Made by a program: the position numbers and the translations under genes. The notes beneath the pieces were generated by a model, which saw nothing but the letters and a program-made list of their open reading frames with translations, was not told the DNA's origin and did not search any database. A stretch of DNA of 64,000 bases, from contig NZ_CP053452.2 in the NCBI RefSeq assembly GCF_013128195.2, positions 8,494,001 through 8,558,000 on the forward strand, read 5' to 3'. This stretch comes from Frigoriglobus tundricola. GTDB lineage: Bacteria > Planctomycetota > Planctomycetia > Gemmatales > Gemmataceae. Positions 16,745-25,378 of the stretch are shown piece after piece (position 1 is the first letter of the stretch; the number at the start of each line of letters is the position of its first letter).

Positions 16745-18253
16745 TCACCCGGCCCGCCGTTGGCGCTCCTCTTCGTACTTGTGCAGTTTGTTGTAGAGCG
16801 TCTTCAGGCTGATACCGAGTTCGTCGCTGGTCTTCTGCTTGTTCATGCCGTTCTTCGCGTAGACCTGCAAAATGTACTCCATTTCCACGTCGGCCAGCGA
16901 TTTCGTCGGGGCGTTGGGGTCCGCCGCCGGTGCCGGTCCGCCGGTCGGTGCGGGGAAGGGCAGGGTGGAGGACGGTACGGCGCCGCCTAACGGACCCGCA
17001 CTCGGTACCGGCGGCGCCACCGGGAACGCCATCGGGATGGTTGCGGACGGTTTCGGGTACACCATGTCGCGCGGCAAATGGTCGGGCGTGATCACCCCGC
17101 CGCCGGAGACGATCCACGCGTACTCCATCGCGTTCGCCAGCTCACGGACGTTGCCCGTGTAGGTGTGGTTCACCATGACCTGTAGCGCTTCGGGCGTGAG
17201 GAGGGGCGCCACCGCCTCCACGGGCCGCTTCGCGTGCCGGGCTAGCAGGTTCCGCGCCAGTTCCGGGACGTCCTCGCGCCGGTCGCGGAGCGGCGGCAGG
17301 TGAACGTGGAACATGTTCAACCGGAACAGCAGGTCCTCGCGGAACGTGCCCTCCGCGATCATCTGCCGCAGGTCCTTGTTCGTCGCGCTGATGACGCGCG
17401 TGTCCACCACGATCGGCTGGCTCTCCCCGAGCCGCTGGATCTCGCCCGCCTCCAGGAACCGGAGCAGCTTCACCTGCAAGTTCTTGTCCAGGTCGCCTAG
17501 CTCGTCGAGGAACACTGTACCGCCGTTGGCGACCTCGAAGAACCCCTTGTGGTCGCGGTCGGCGCCGGTGAAGGCGCCCTTCTTGTGGCCGAACAGTTGG
17601 CTCTCGGCCAGGTTCTGCGCCAGCGCCCCGCAGTTCACCGGTACGAAGGGCATGTCCGCCCGCTTGCTCTTGGCGTACAGCGACCGCGCGACCACCTCTT
17701 TGCCCGTGCCCGTTTCGCCGGTGATGAGGACCCGGCCGTCCGTCGGGCCGACGCGGTCGATGAACTGCTGCACCGGCACCATCGCGGCGCTGCTGCCGAT
17801 CACGCCCGGAGGCCCCTCCATCGCCTGCACGCGGCTCTCCAGCGCCGCGGTCTTGTGCTTGAGCCTCCGCTTCTCCTGGATGCGGAGCAGCAGCGCCTCG
17901 ATGTCGGTGAGCTTGCACGGCTTGGTGAGGTAGTCGAACGCGCCGAGCCGCAGGGCCTCCACCGCGGTGTCCTGGCTCCCGTACCCGGTCATGATGACGG
18001 CTTCGGTGTCCGGGGACGCCTGCTTGAGCGCCGCGAGGACCTGGAGCCCGGCCTTGTCGTGTTCCATCCGCATGTCGAGGATGGCGGCGTCGAAGGTCGC
18101 CTTCTTCACGGTCTCGATGCCGCTCTTGCTGTCCGCGCAGACGGTCACCTCGTGCCCCAACCGGGGCAGCTCGGCCCGCATGAACTCGCGGAGCATCGCC
18201 TCGTCGTCCACGAAGAGGATTCGTAGTCGGTTGTGTGCGGGAGTAATGGCCAC
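16745..18253 (-). CDS. Sigma-54-dependent response regulator (NtrC/AtoC type)
   Basis: Protein of 502 residues. The receiver domain has the acidic pair D16/D17, phospho-acceptor D60 (AAILDMR) and K111 (LTKP). The AAA+ domain has Walker A GETGTGKE at 179-186 and the sigma-54 contact loop GAFTGA at 226-231. A proline-rich linker leads to a Fis-type helix-turn-helix (TSDELGISLKTLYNKL) at the C-terminus. It lies just downstream of a sensor kinase that probably phosphorylates it. GTG 18253 is chosen because GGAGAT lies 5 nt upstream; a TTG at 18325 would add 24 atypical residues. Confidence 0.92.
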   Translation of the reverse strand: MAITPAHNRLRILFVDDEAMLREFMRAELPRLGHEVTVCADSKSGIETVKKATFDAAILDMRMEHDKAGLQVLAALKQASPDTEAVIMTGYGSQDTAVEALRLGAFDYLTKPCKLTDIEALLLRIQEKRRLKHKTAALESRVQAMEGPPGVIGSSAAMVPVQQFIDRVGPTDGRVLITGETGTGKEVVARSLYAKSKRADMPFVPVNCGALAQNLAESQLFGHKKGAFTGADRDHKGFFEVANGGTVFLDELGDLDKNLQVKLLRFLEAGEIQRLGESQPIVVDTRVISATNKDLRQMIAEGTFREDLLFRLNMFHVHLPPLRDRREDVPELARNLLARHAKRPVEAVAPLLTPEALQVMVNHTYTGNVRELANAMEYAWIVSGGGVITPDHLPRDMVYPKPSATIPMAFPVAPPVPSAGPLGGAVPSSTLPFPAPTGGPAPAADPNAPTKSLADVEMEYILQVYAKNGMNKQKTSDELGISLKTLYNKLHKYEEERQRRAG

Positions 18254-18281
18254 TCGCGATCTCCGTATCGACCAGCCGGTG

Positions 18282-18319
18282 TTCTCGTCAAACGAGAAGG
18301 GCGCCGGGGCCTTCTCGTT
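18282..18319 (-). promoter_or_regulatory. Two mutually exclusive hairpins before the response-regulator start
   Basis: AACGAGAAGG (18291-18300) can pair with CCTTCTCGTT (18310-18319) in a 10-bp stem, or with TTCTCGT (18282-18288) in a 7-bp stem. On the minus-strand transcript these are alternative structures, 30 to 65 nt before the GTG start. The layout resembles an attenuator or translational switch between kinase and regulator. If the TTG start were real the sequence would be coding. Confidence 0.4.
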
Positions 18320-18476
18320 TACCAAGCGGGCCCGCGGTATGGGGCAAGCTTGAAGGATTTACAAGGCGAGTTCCGCGTGCCGCCCGAAGTCGGTCCCCGC
18401 GGGGCGCGTGTCGCCGGCCCGCAACTCGAAATGTTGGGGGCGTCCCGCGCGGGCGCGTCGGCCGACCGTCCCGGTG

Positions 18477-20108
18477 CTACGCCGCCTCGCGGCTGCCGGG
18501 GAACTTCAGCAGCGTCGGCGCCGGGTCGGGGTCGCCGCCCTCGCCCGGGGGCTGCTGGGCGCCCGGCGCCAGCTCCAGCGGGATGCGCACGGTGAACGTG
18601 CTCCCGGTGCCGGGGCCGGAACTCGTCGCCGTAATGGTGCCGCCGTGCTGATCGACGATCTGGTGGCTGATGAACAGCCCCAGCCCGGTGCCCTTGCCGG
18701 TGCGGCTCTTCGTGAAGAACGGCTCGAAGATGTTCTGCAAGACGTCCGGCGACATGCCGCACCCGGTGTCGGTGAACACCAGCTCCGCGTACCCGCCGCC
18801 GGCCGCCAGCGTGATCGCGAGTCGGCCCCCGTCCTCCATGCTGTCGAGCGCGTTCACCACCAGGTTCAGGATCACGCTCTTCAGGTCCTGGGAGTTGACC
18901 GGCGCGACGATGTACCCGGCCGGCTCGAACGCGACCGCCTTGCCGCGGCTGGACGGCAGGTGCCGGGCCACTTCGAGGACGCCGCGGACCAGGCCGGTCA
19001 GGTCGGTCGGCTCCTTCCGCCGGTCCCCGGTGCGGCTGAAGTCGAGGAGCTTCTGCGTGATGTCTTTGCACCGCAGCGCTTCCTGTTGGATCATCTTCAG
19101 GTACCGGGTCAGCACCTCGGCTTCCGCCGTCGGGGCGCCGGTCGCCGTCGTCGCGACGGCGGTCAGCACCTCCTGGAGCCGGCGCTCGAGCGCCTCCGAG
19201 CAGAACAGGATGCTGGCCAGCGGGTTGTTGATCTCGTGGGCGACGCCGGCCGCGAGGAACCCGACGGACACCATCCGCTCGCTCCGCACCAGTTGCCGGC
19301 TGCGCTCGTTCACCTGCCGGGCGAGGTCGGCGTACACCGTGTGGAGCCGCGCGATCAGGGCGTCGAACTCGTCGGACAGCTCCTGGAGCTCGTCCCCGGA
19401 TTTCAGAGCGATCGGTTGGGAAAAGTTACCGCCGTGGACGCGCTGCACGCCGGCCTGGAGCTCGCGGATCGGCGCGAACATCCACACGCGGAAGTAGTAC
19501 AGCATCGTCGCGACCAGCATGAGCGCCCAGACGAGGAAGAACCCCGCCCACCAGATGCTCTTGCGGATGGCGGCACTGGAACTGCGCCCGGTCGCCTGGA
19601 TGTCGTCGAGCAGTACGAACCGCAGGTCTTCTGCTTTCTGGCGGGCGCTGTTGTGGGCCTCCCGAATATTTTTTACCTCGCGGAGCGGGTTGCTTCGTTC
19701 GGCCTGGGTCTGGGGCACGTGGTTATAACGGTTGATCTCTTCGGTGAGTTCCGCGAGCTGTTTGTCGATAGTGGAGATGTAGCCCTGCTCTTGCGCGCCG
19801 TTGTCCGGATCCAGGCCCGCGGCTACGGTCTTCTGATTGGCGAAGCGGAACTCCTCGAGCAGGTGCCGGCACTTCGCGACGCGGATCGGGTAGTCGTTGG
19901 GGTCGTTTTGACTAACCTGCTCGATGCTCCCGAGTTCCTGGATCATCTGGGTCACGATGGTCAGCTCTTCGTGCTTCTTGGTGACCGACTTGGTGCTGGT
20001 GTAGAACGAATAGAGACCGTAGGACGTGCCGGCGGCCAGCGCCCCGATGCTACCGGCCACGAGGGCCAGCCCGAGCATCAGTTTGTCGCGCAATCGGCTG
20101 CGAGCCAC
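18477..20108 (-). CDS. Membrane sensor histidine kinase with HAMP domain
   Basis: Protein of 543 residues. Transmembrane helices lie at about 10-35 and 186-206 and enclose a mostly helical periplasmic sensor of 150 residues. A HAMP domain (PIRELQAGVQRV...) follows, then the dimerisation domain with H291 in AGVAHEINNPLASI. The ATPase boxes are NLVVNALDSM, DTGCGM, FEPFFT and GKGTGLGLFIS. The GTG start at 20108 has a near-perfect Shine-Dalgarno (AGGAGG). It pairs with the sigma-54 regulator 223 nt downstream. The NtrB-like HEINNPL box fits that partnership; the signal is unknown. Confidence 0.92.
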   Translation of the reverse strand: MARSRLRDKLMLGLALVAGSIGALAAGTSYGLYSFYTSTKSVTKKHEELTIVTQMIQELGSIEQVSQNDPNDYPIRVAKCRHLLEEFRFANQKTVAAGLDPDNGAQEQGYISTIDKQLAELTEEINRYNHVPQTQAERSNPLREVKNIREAHNSARQKAEDLRFVLLDDIQATGRSSSAAIRKSIWWAGFFLVWALMLVATMLYYFRVWMFAPIRELQAGVQRVHGGNFSQPIALKSGDELQELSDEFDALIARLHTVYADLARQVNERSRQLVRSERMVSVGFLAAGVAHEINNPLASILFCSEALERRLQEVLTAVATTATGAPTAEAEVLTRYLKMIQQEALRCKDITQKLLDFSRTGDRRKEPTDLTGLVRGVLEVARHLPSSRGKAVAFEPAGYIVAPVNSQDLKSVILNLVVNALDSMEDGGRLAITLAAGGGYAELVFTDTGCGMSPDVLQNIFEPFFTKSRTGKGTGLGLFISHQIVDQHGGTITATSSGPGTGSTFTVRIPLELAPGAQQPPGEGGDPDPAPTLLKFPGSREAA

Positions 20109-20487
20109 GGCTCAACCTCCTGCCTTCCCGCTCGTCCGTGAGCGGGAACCCGAGGGTGCCCGGTACGGAACCGGGTCACCAAGGGCGGCGGAATCTACCA
20201 AGTGCGTTCTTACAAAACGAGAGCAACTTTTGCCGACCCGGTTCCGCCCGGGAAGTGGCTTGGAAACGAGGAAATCTGAGGGGATCGAGGCGGTGTGTAA
20301 AAAGGAAAAGTGACAGAAATCCGCTCCCGTCCGGGTCGCGCGGCGACGAAAGTGACACCGTCGGAGCGCGGGTTCCGCGCTCCCCCGAGTGGTCCGCGTC
20401 CCGGCGCCGACTTTGGGGTTGCTCGCCCGCGCGCGGGCGGGGTACTAACGGTTCCGTCAGCCCACCCAATGTCGAAGGAGAACAGCG
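20109..20487. other. Divergent intergenic region between kinase and kdsA
   Basis: No open frame, repeat or strong hairpin is evident. It presumably carries promoters for the kinase-regulator unit leftwards and for kdsA rightwards; no boxes could be fixed. Confidence 0.3.
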
Positions 20488-21366
20488 ATGGCCAGCCAGG
20501 AGCCGGTGGCGGTCGGGCCGCACGCGGTCGGCGGCGGCGGTCCGCTGCTGTGGATCTGCGGGCCGTGCGTGATCGAATCCCACGACCTCACGATGGCGAT
20601 CGCCGACACCCTCCGCGGCTATTCCGACCGGCTGCGGCTGCCGCTCGTGTTCAAGGCGTCCTTTGATAAGGCCAACCGCAGTTCGGGCAAGTCGTTCCGC
20701 GGGCCGGGGCTCCAGGAGGGGCTGAAGACGCTCGACGCGGTGAAGCGGGCCACCGGCCTGCCCGTCACCACGGACGTTCACGAGTGCCACCAGGCCGCGG
20801 CGGTCGCGGAGGTGTGCGACGTGCTGCAGGTGCCGGCGTTCCTCGCCCGCCAGACGGACCTGCTCGAAGCGTGCGGCCGCACCGGGCGCGTGGTGAACGT
20901 GAAAAAGGGCCAGTTCATGGCCCCCTGGGACATGAAGAACGTGGTCGCCAAGCTCGGCGAGTTCGGCACCCGCAACGTGCTGCTCACCGAGCGCGGCACC
21001 ACGTTCGGGTACGGGCTGCTCGTCAACGACATGCGGGCGGTGCCCTGGATGCAGGAAACCGGCGCCCCGGTGATCTTCGACGCCACTCACAGCGTACAGA
21101 TGCCAGGGGCGCTCGGGGACCGTACCGGGGGCGACCGGCGCATGGTGCCGGTGCTGGCCCGTGCCGCCGTGGCCGCCGGCTGCGACGGCGTGTTCCTCGA
21201 AACGCACCCGCGCCCGGACGAGGCCCGGAGCGACGGCCCGAACATGGTCCCGCTCGACGACCTGTTCGGGGTGATCGAAAGTTGCCTGCGTATCCGCGCC
21301 GCGCTAACGCCGCCCGCCCAAGCCACACGAGCCGACCCGCATGACCGTCTCCGCCACTCCGCCTGA
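20488..21366 (+). CDS. kdsA: 3-deoxy-8-phosphooctulonate (KDO-8-P) synthase
   Basis: Enzyme of 292 residues that condenses phosphoenolpyruvate with arabinose 5-phosphate, the first committed step to KDO for lipopolysaccharide. Motifs are CGPCVIES, FKASFDKANRSS, FRGPGLQEG, TTDVHE, PAFLARQTDLL, VNVKKGQFMAP and FDATHSVQMPG. Cys27 in GPCVIES marks the metal-dependent class (an Asn occupies this place in the E. coli enzyme). Start supported by AAGGAG. Its presence indicates that this planctomycete makes a KDO-containing outer-membrane glycolipid. The 3' end overlaps the next gene by 26 bp. Confidence 0.95.
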   Translation: MASQEPVAVGPHAVGGGGPLLWICGPCVIESHDLTMAIADTLRGYSDRLRLPLVFKASFDKANRSSGKSFRGPGLQEGLKTLDAVKRATGLPVTTDVHECHQAAAVAEVCDVLQVPAFLARQTDLLEACGRTGRVVNVKKGQFMAPWDMKNVVAKLGEFGTRNVLLTERGTTFGYGLLVNDMRAVPWMQETGAPVIFDATHSVQMPGALGDRTGGDRRMVPVLARAAVAAGCDGVFLETHPRPDEARSDGPNMVPLDDLFGVIESCLRIRAALTPPAQATRADPHDRLRHSA

Positions 21367-23185
21367 CACGCCCCGGCCGCGCGCCGGCTCGGTGCGCGTC
21401 GCGATCCGCGTCGCGCTTTTCGTCCTGACCTGCGGCGGGTGCAGCCAGCCGCCGCCCCCGCCGGTGGACACCGGCACCGGCCCGAAGGGCGATCCGTGGG
21501 TCGCCGCCGCCGCCCGGCTGGGCAAGGACACCTCCCCGGTGTCCACAAAGGCGGCGCTCGCCGCCCTGACGGCCGAGATCGGGATTTCGGATGACAAAAA
21601 GCTCCCCGTCACGAGCGACGAGGCGCTGACCGCCCTGGCGGCGGTGGTCCCGCTCACGCCGGCCGACCGCGACGAGATCCGCGGGGCCGCGTTCAGCGGG
21701 CACGATCCGGTGTACCTCGCCGACTGCTTCTTTCTCCGGGACGCCGCGCGGTCCCTGGGCGTCGCCGGGCTCCCGCCCGAGAAACAAGCCGACGTCGCCT
21801 TTGCCTGGGTGTGCCGTCAAGTGTATCTGAACCCCTGGGTGCGGTTCGTCGGCGCGGGATATGAACCGACCGCGCTGCCGCCCACTGTCGTCCTGCGCCG
21901 CGGCTTCGGTTCCGGCCTCGAGCGCATGTATGTGTTTCTGGCCCTCCTGCAACAGCTCGAGCTGGACGGTTGCCTCGTTGGCGGCCCCGACGCTGGCGGT
22001 CAGACGGGCCGGTTCAACGGCCCGTTGTTGAAGTACCCCACGCTTCCACAACTCGGCGTGCCGCGGGGGCCGTTCTGGGCCGTCGGCGTGCGGGTCGGTA
22101 CCGATGTTCGCCTCTTCGATCCGTGGCGGGGGCAGCCGCTGCCGGTCACCCTGGGGCAACTGAAGGCGAACCCGGACGCCGCAAAAACCTGGTTCGAGGC
22201 CGCGGAGAATCTGTCCGCCGCGACTCTGGAGGACGCGAAGAAGGCGACGGCGTTCTTGGCCGTGCCGGTGAACGCGCTCTCGGCGCGGATGGCCGCGTTC
22301 GAGGCCCGTATGAAGGGCGAACTGGGCGTAAAAGTTGCCTATGACCTTAAGGCGCTTACCGGAATGCGGGCCGCGTTCCCGGACCCGAAACCCGCGTTCT
22401 GGAACCCGCCGGACGACCCGTTCGCCTACGGCCGCGCGGCGCGCTCGTTCCTGCCGCTGGATCTCGGCGGCTCCGACCCGACTCCCATGTCCGGCGGGCG
22501 AATCTATGAAGTCTCAGTTATCGAACAAATTCCTCGAACGGCGTTCCTCGTTCGGGCGGAACTCAAGTACGAAAACGCCCGAGACCAGTTTCGTCGCCAA
22601 GCAGCCGGTAAGTTGCATTTTCTGTTCCTTGAGCCGCCCAACCCCCGGGAGCGGATCGCGCGCGGTCAGTTTCAGGAAGCGGCCCGGGACCTCGTCAATA
22701 AGCAAGAAATGTTCGCGACCGGGCTCGAGCGGCTGCGCAACCCGGACACGGAAAAGCAGATCAACGAATGGGTCGAGGCCACGAACCAGATCTACTCGGC
22801 GGTCGGGTTGGCCCGCTTGAACAACGACAAATCGGCCGAAGTTGCGGCTCAGGCGCAAGCGGAGGAGGCCTGGAAGCAGCCCGGTGCGCAACTGCTGCTG
22901 GACAAGTCCTCGGCCGAGGTCGGGCGCGCGGAGGCGGCGTTCCTCCTCGGCCTGTGCAAGCACGAGCAGGCCGAGCGGATTCAGATCCGCCTCGACCGGG
23001 CGACCGGCGCGGAGGCGGCGCGGCTCAAGAACGAAGCCCGCGACGCGTGGAGAGCGGCACTGGCGGCTTGGAATACCTACCAGCAACTCGCCCCGTCGCA
23101 CGCCGGTTTCCCCGGTCGCGCCGCCCATGCCCTCGCGCTCGAAGCCCGTGCGGCCAAATTCGTGGAGGCCGACACAAAGAAGTAA
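21341..23185 (+). CDS. Large exported lipoprotein with transglutaminase-like central region, hypothetical
   Basis: Protein of 614 residues. The signal ends in a lipobox (LTCGGC), followed by a proline-rich linker. The segment at about 150-240 resembles planctomycete transglutaminase-like domains (PPTVVLRRGFGSGLERMYVFLALLQQLELDGCLVG), but the usual catalytic Cys position holds Gly, so activity is doubtful. The C-terminal 200 residues are helical and charged (LVNKQEMFATGLERL...). It overlaps kdsA by 26 bp, so translation is probably coupled. Function unknown. Confidence 0.7.
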   Translation: MTVSATPPDTPRPRAGSVRVAIRVALFVLTCGGCSQPPPPPVDTGTGPKGDPWVAAAARLGKDTSPVSTKAALAALTAEIGISDDKKLPVTSDEALTALAAVVPLTPADRDEIRGAAFSGHDPVYLADCFFLRDAARSLGVAGLPPEKQADVAFAWVCRQVYLNPWVRFVGAGYEPTALPPTVVLRRGFGSGLERMYVFLALLQQLELDGCLVGGPDAGGQTGRFNGPLLKYPTLPQLGVPRGPFWAVGVRVGTDVRLFDPWRGQPLPVTLGQLKANPDAAKTWFEAAENLSAATLEDAKKATAFLAVPVNALSARMAAFEARMKGELGVKVAYDLKALTGMRAAFPDPKPAFWNPPDDPFAYGRAARSFLPLDLGGSDPTPMSGGRIYEVSVIEQIPRTAFLVRAELKYENARDQFRRQAAGKLHFLFLEPPNPRERIARGQFQEAARDLVNKQEMFATGLERLRNPDTEKQINEWVEATNQIYSAVGLARLNNDKSAEVAAQAQAEEAWKQPGAQLLLDKSSAEVGRAEAAFLLGLCKHEQAERIQIRLDRATGAEAARLKNEARDAWRAALAAWNTYQQLAPSHAGFPGRAAHALALEARAAKFVEADTKK

Positions 23186-23562
23186 GGAATCCCGGTTTGT
23201 AAGGAGTGATGCAACGCCGATGCGGGTTCGGCCGGTGCATCAATTCGAACGAGAGTTGTGTCACTGCGGGTGCTTCTTTCGCCTCTAGTAGGCGAGAAGG
23301 AGCGTCCGGCAGCGATTGTCGATACGCTTGCCCGCAACCGAGACGCACACCGATCGGCGGAAACCTCCCCGTACAATCTGGGGAGTGTCACAATACGGCG
23401 AAGGAGTAGCGGGCAGGTTCACTGTTTGCACACACTTCGAGGTTTTCGGCACTCCCAGTCCGCTCTGGTTCACGTTGCGCAGATGGGCTACAGTTGGTTC
23501 CCCCGACTCGCGGGGTGTGCGAGGTGTTTCCCGACTGCTTTCAGACGACCGGAGGGTGTGTG
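23186..23562. other. Intergenic region, nothing recognised
   Basis: There is no supported gene; the short frames present have no ribosome site or family likeness. It probably contains the promoter of the small secreted protein that follows. Confidence 0.3.
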
Positions 23563-23967
23563 ATGCGAATTGTCAGTCTGGCGCTGGTGGTCATTGGCTT
23601 CTCGACCGGGATGATCCGGGCTGAGGAACAGGACGCGGCCGTGGGGACGTGGGAATTGGAGGGAAATGCCGGCGGCACCGATCTCAAGTTCACTCTCAAG
23701 GTGACAAAGGACGCGAAGGGCTACAAGGCCACGATGACCAGCGGAGACACGGTGTTCACCGTCAAGGACTTCCAGGCGAAAGACGGCACGGTGAAGTTCA
23801 AGACCGAGGGGAAGTATAACGACACCGATGTGACCGGCAGTTGGGCGGGGAAAGTGAAAGGCGACGGGATCAAGGGCAGTGTGGACTACGAGTTCGGGGG
23901 ATCGACGGGCAGCTTTGATTTCGAGGGCAAGCGAGCGAAGGACAAGAAGGACAAGCCGAAAGAGTAA
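23563..23967 (+). CDS. Small secreted protein, hypothetical
   Basis: Protein of 134 residues. A cleavable signal peptide (MRIVSLALVVIGFSTGMIRA) precedes a body of alternating beta-like strands (GTWELEGNAGGTDLKFTLKV, FKTEGKYNDTDVTGSWAGKV) and a Lys-rich tail. Start 23563 follows GGAGGG at good distance. It resembles short planctomycete secreted beta-sandwich or barrel proteins; no named family was recognised. Confidence 0.65.
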   Translation: MRIVSLALVVIGFSTGMIRAEEQDAAVGTWELEGNAGGTDLKFTLKVTKDAKGYKATMTSGDTVFTVKDFQAKDGTVKFKTEGKYNDTDVTGSWAGKVKGDGIKGSVDYEFGGSTGSFDFEGKRAKDKKDKPKE

Positions 23968-24119
23968 GCTCAGTCGAAGAGGGACCGAACGCGGATCTCA
24001 TCGTGTCGAGTCCATTCGTGTAATTGCTTGATCGATCCGTGCCGCAGTTGGTCTTGCGGGACCGGCCGCCGCTGGGTACACCGGCGGCTTCGCCTCAACC
24101 CCCACTGCGGAGCGAACCG

Positions 24120-25259
24120 ATGAAACGGTGCAGTTTCCTCGCCATTCCTCTATTCCTGGTCGCGACCGCTTCGGCCGACGAGGCGGTTCCCGAACTCGCC
24201 GCGTTGCAAAAGATGGCCCAGGCGTTCCGCAGCACCGCTCGCGACTTCGCGTGGCGCGAGATCCCCTGGCACGATGACCCCTCGTCGGCCCTCAAAGAGG
24301 CGCGTGACGAGAAGCGCCCGCTGCTCGTGTGGCTCGCCGGCGGGCGGGACCGCGACGGCACGCCCCTGGAGCGCTGTTGAGGGTACGCGGCCGGGCTCCG
24401 TGCGGGCCCTCTGAACGACCCCGCGGTCGTAAAACTCGTTTCCGAAACGTTCGTTCCCGTGGCGCTGAACACCGACCGGCTCGCCGACGCCGGCGACGGC
24501 AAGTTCTTCCGCACACTGATGCGGCAGTGGCCCCAGGGGCTCTGGGTGGTCACGCCCGAAGGCAAGGTGCTCGGCTTCACTTACCACAAGCCGAAACCCG
24601 GGGAGTCCTCTTCCGCGGGGCAGCGGCGCTGGGTGACCGACACACTCACCATGCTTCGCGATGCGGCCAAGGACGCCGGCCCGCTGACCGTTCGCGAGGT
24701 GAAAACGAAACCGGGCACCATGCTCGATCGCGGCCGCGGGCCGAGCGGCGACGGCGGCGCCCGCCTGGCCGTGAGCGTGATGGGGTTGCGGAACGGGCAG
24801 CAGGACGGCCCCCCGGTAGTGGACAGCGTCCGACTGGATAAAGAAGACTGGGCCACATTCGCCCCGCCGGCCGGCGCGAAAGTCGGAACGGACTGGACCG
24901 TGCCCGAAGCCGTTGCCCGTCAGTTCACGCCGGCGCTCAGCCCGTTAACGGACCCGATCTTCGGCCCGCGTCCGGCCCACGCCACCACCGCACGGATTAC
25001 GGCGAGTCTCGCCCGCGTCGGCGAGACGGTAATTGTGGTCCGCTACGCGGGGCGCTGGGCGACGGATCACAACCGCGACGGCGACGGCCGGTTCCCGATC
25101 CACACGACCGCGACCGGTGAGGGGGTGGGCGTGTTCGACGCGAAAACCGGAAAACCGCTGTCGGTAATGTGGGTGTTGAACGGCACGTACCGCGCCGGGC
25201 CGGCGACGGAGAAGCCGCGTGCGACTGGCGCCGTCCTCGAATGGGTTACCGGGCCGTAA
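24120..25259 (+). CDS. Thioredoxin-like secreted protein with one in-frame TGA; candidate selenoprotein
   Basis: Reading from ATG 24120 (GGAG 8 nt upstream) gives a signal peptide (FLAIPLFLVATASA), then a thioredoxin-like opening (ALKEARDEKRPLLVWLAGG). At codon 87 a single TGA (24378-24380) interrupts GTPLERC-[TGA]-GYAAGLRAGPLND. The frame stays open for 292 more codons to 25259 with no change of character (ETFVPVALNTD, GLWVVTPEGKVLGF). The TGA lies where thioredoxin-fold proteins keep their redox cysteines, directly after a Cys. A SECIS-like hairpin follows. The alternatives are a nonsense mutation or sequencing error; termination at TGA would leave only 86 residues. Function beyond redox is unknown. 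Confidence 0.6.
24393..24409 (+). promoter_or_regulatory. SECIS-like stem-loop 12 nt after the in-frame TGA
   Basis: GGGCTC (24393-24398) pairs with GGGCCC (24404-24409; one G-U pair) around the loop CGUGC. The loop begins 18 nt after the UGA and has G and U at its second and third positions. Counting from the U of UGA these are nucleotides 23 and 24, the places of the conserved loop G and U in the E. coli fdhF element. There is no bulged U at position 17. GC-rich DNA forms such hairpins by chance, so this is supportive only. Confidence 0.4.
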
Positions 25260-25348
25260 GGGCAGATCAGGGACAATCGCGAGTGAGCGAACGAGGACCG
25301 TATGGGCCGCCCCGCACGGTCCTCTTAAACCTTTCACGCGACGAGCGC

Positions 25349-25356
25349 TCGGATCG
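25349..25356. repeat. 8-bp target duplication of the ISKra4-like element (left; right copy at 27036-27043)
   Basis: TCGGATCG occurs immediately outside both ends of the element. A ninth position differs (C against T), so the duplication is eight bp, or nine with one change. Confidence 0.85.
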
Positions 25357-25378
25357 CGGGTGTAAGACCGGGTATGTA

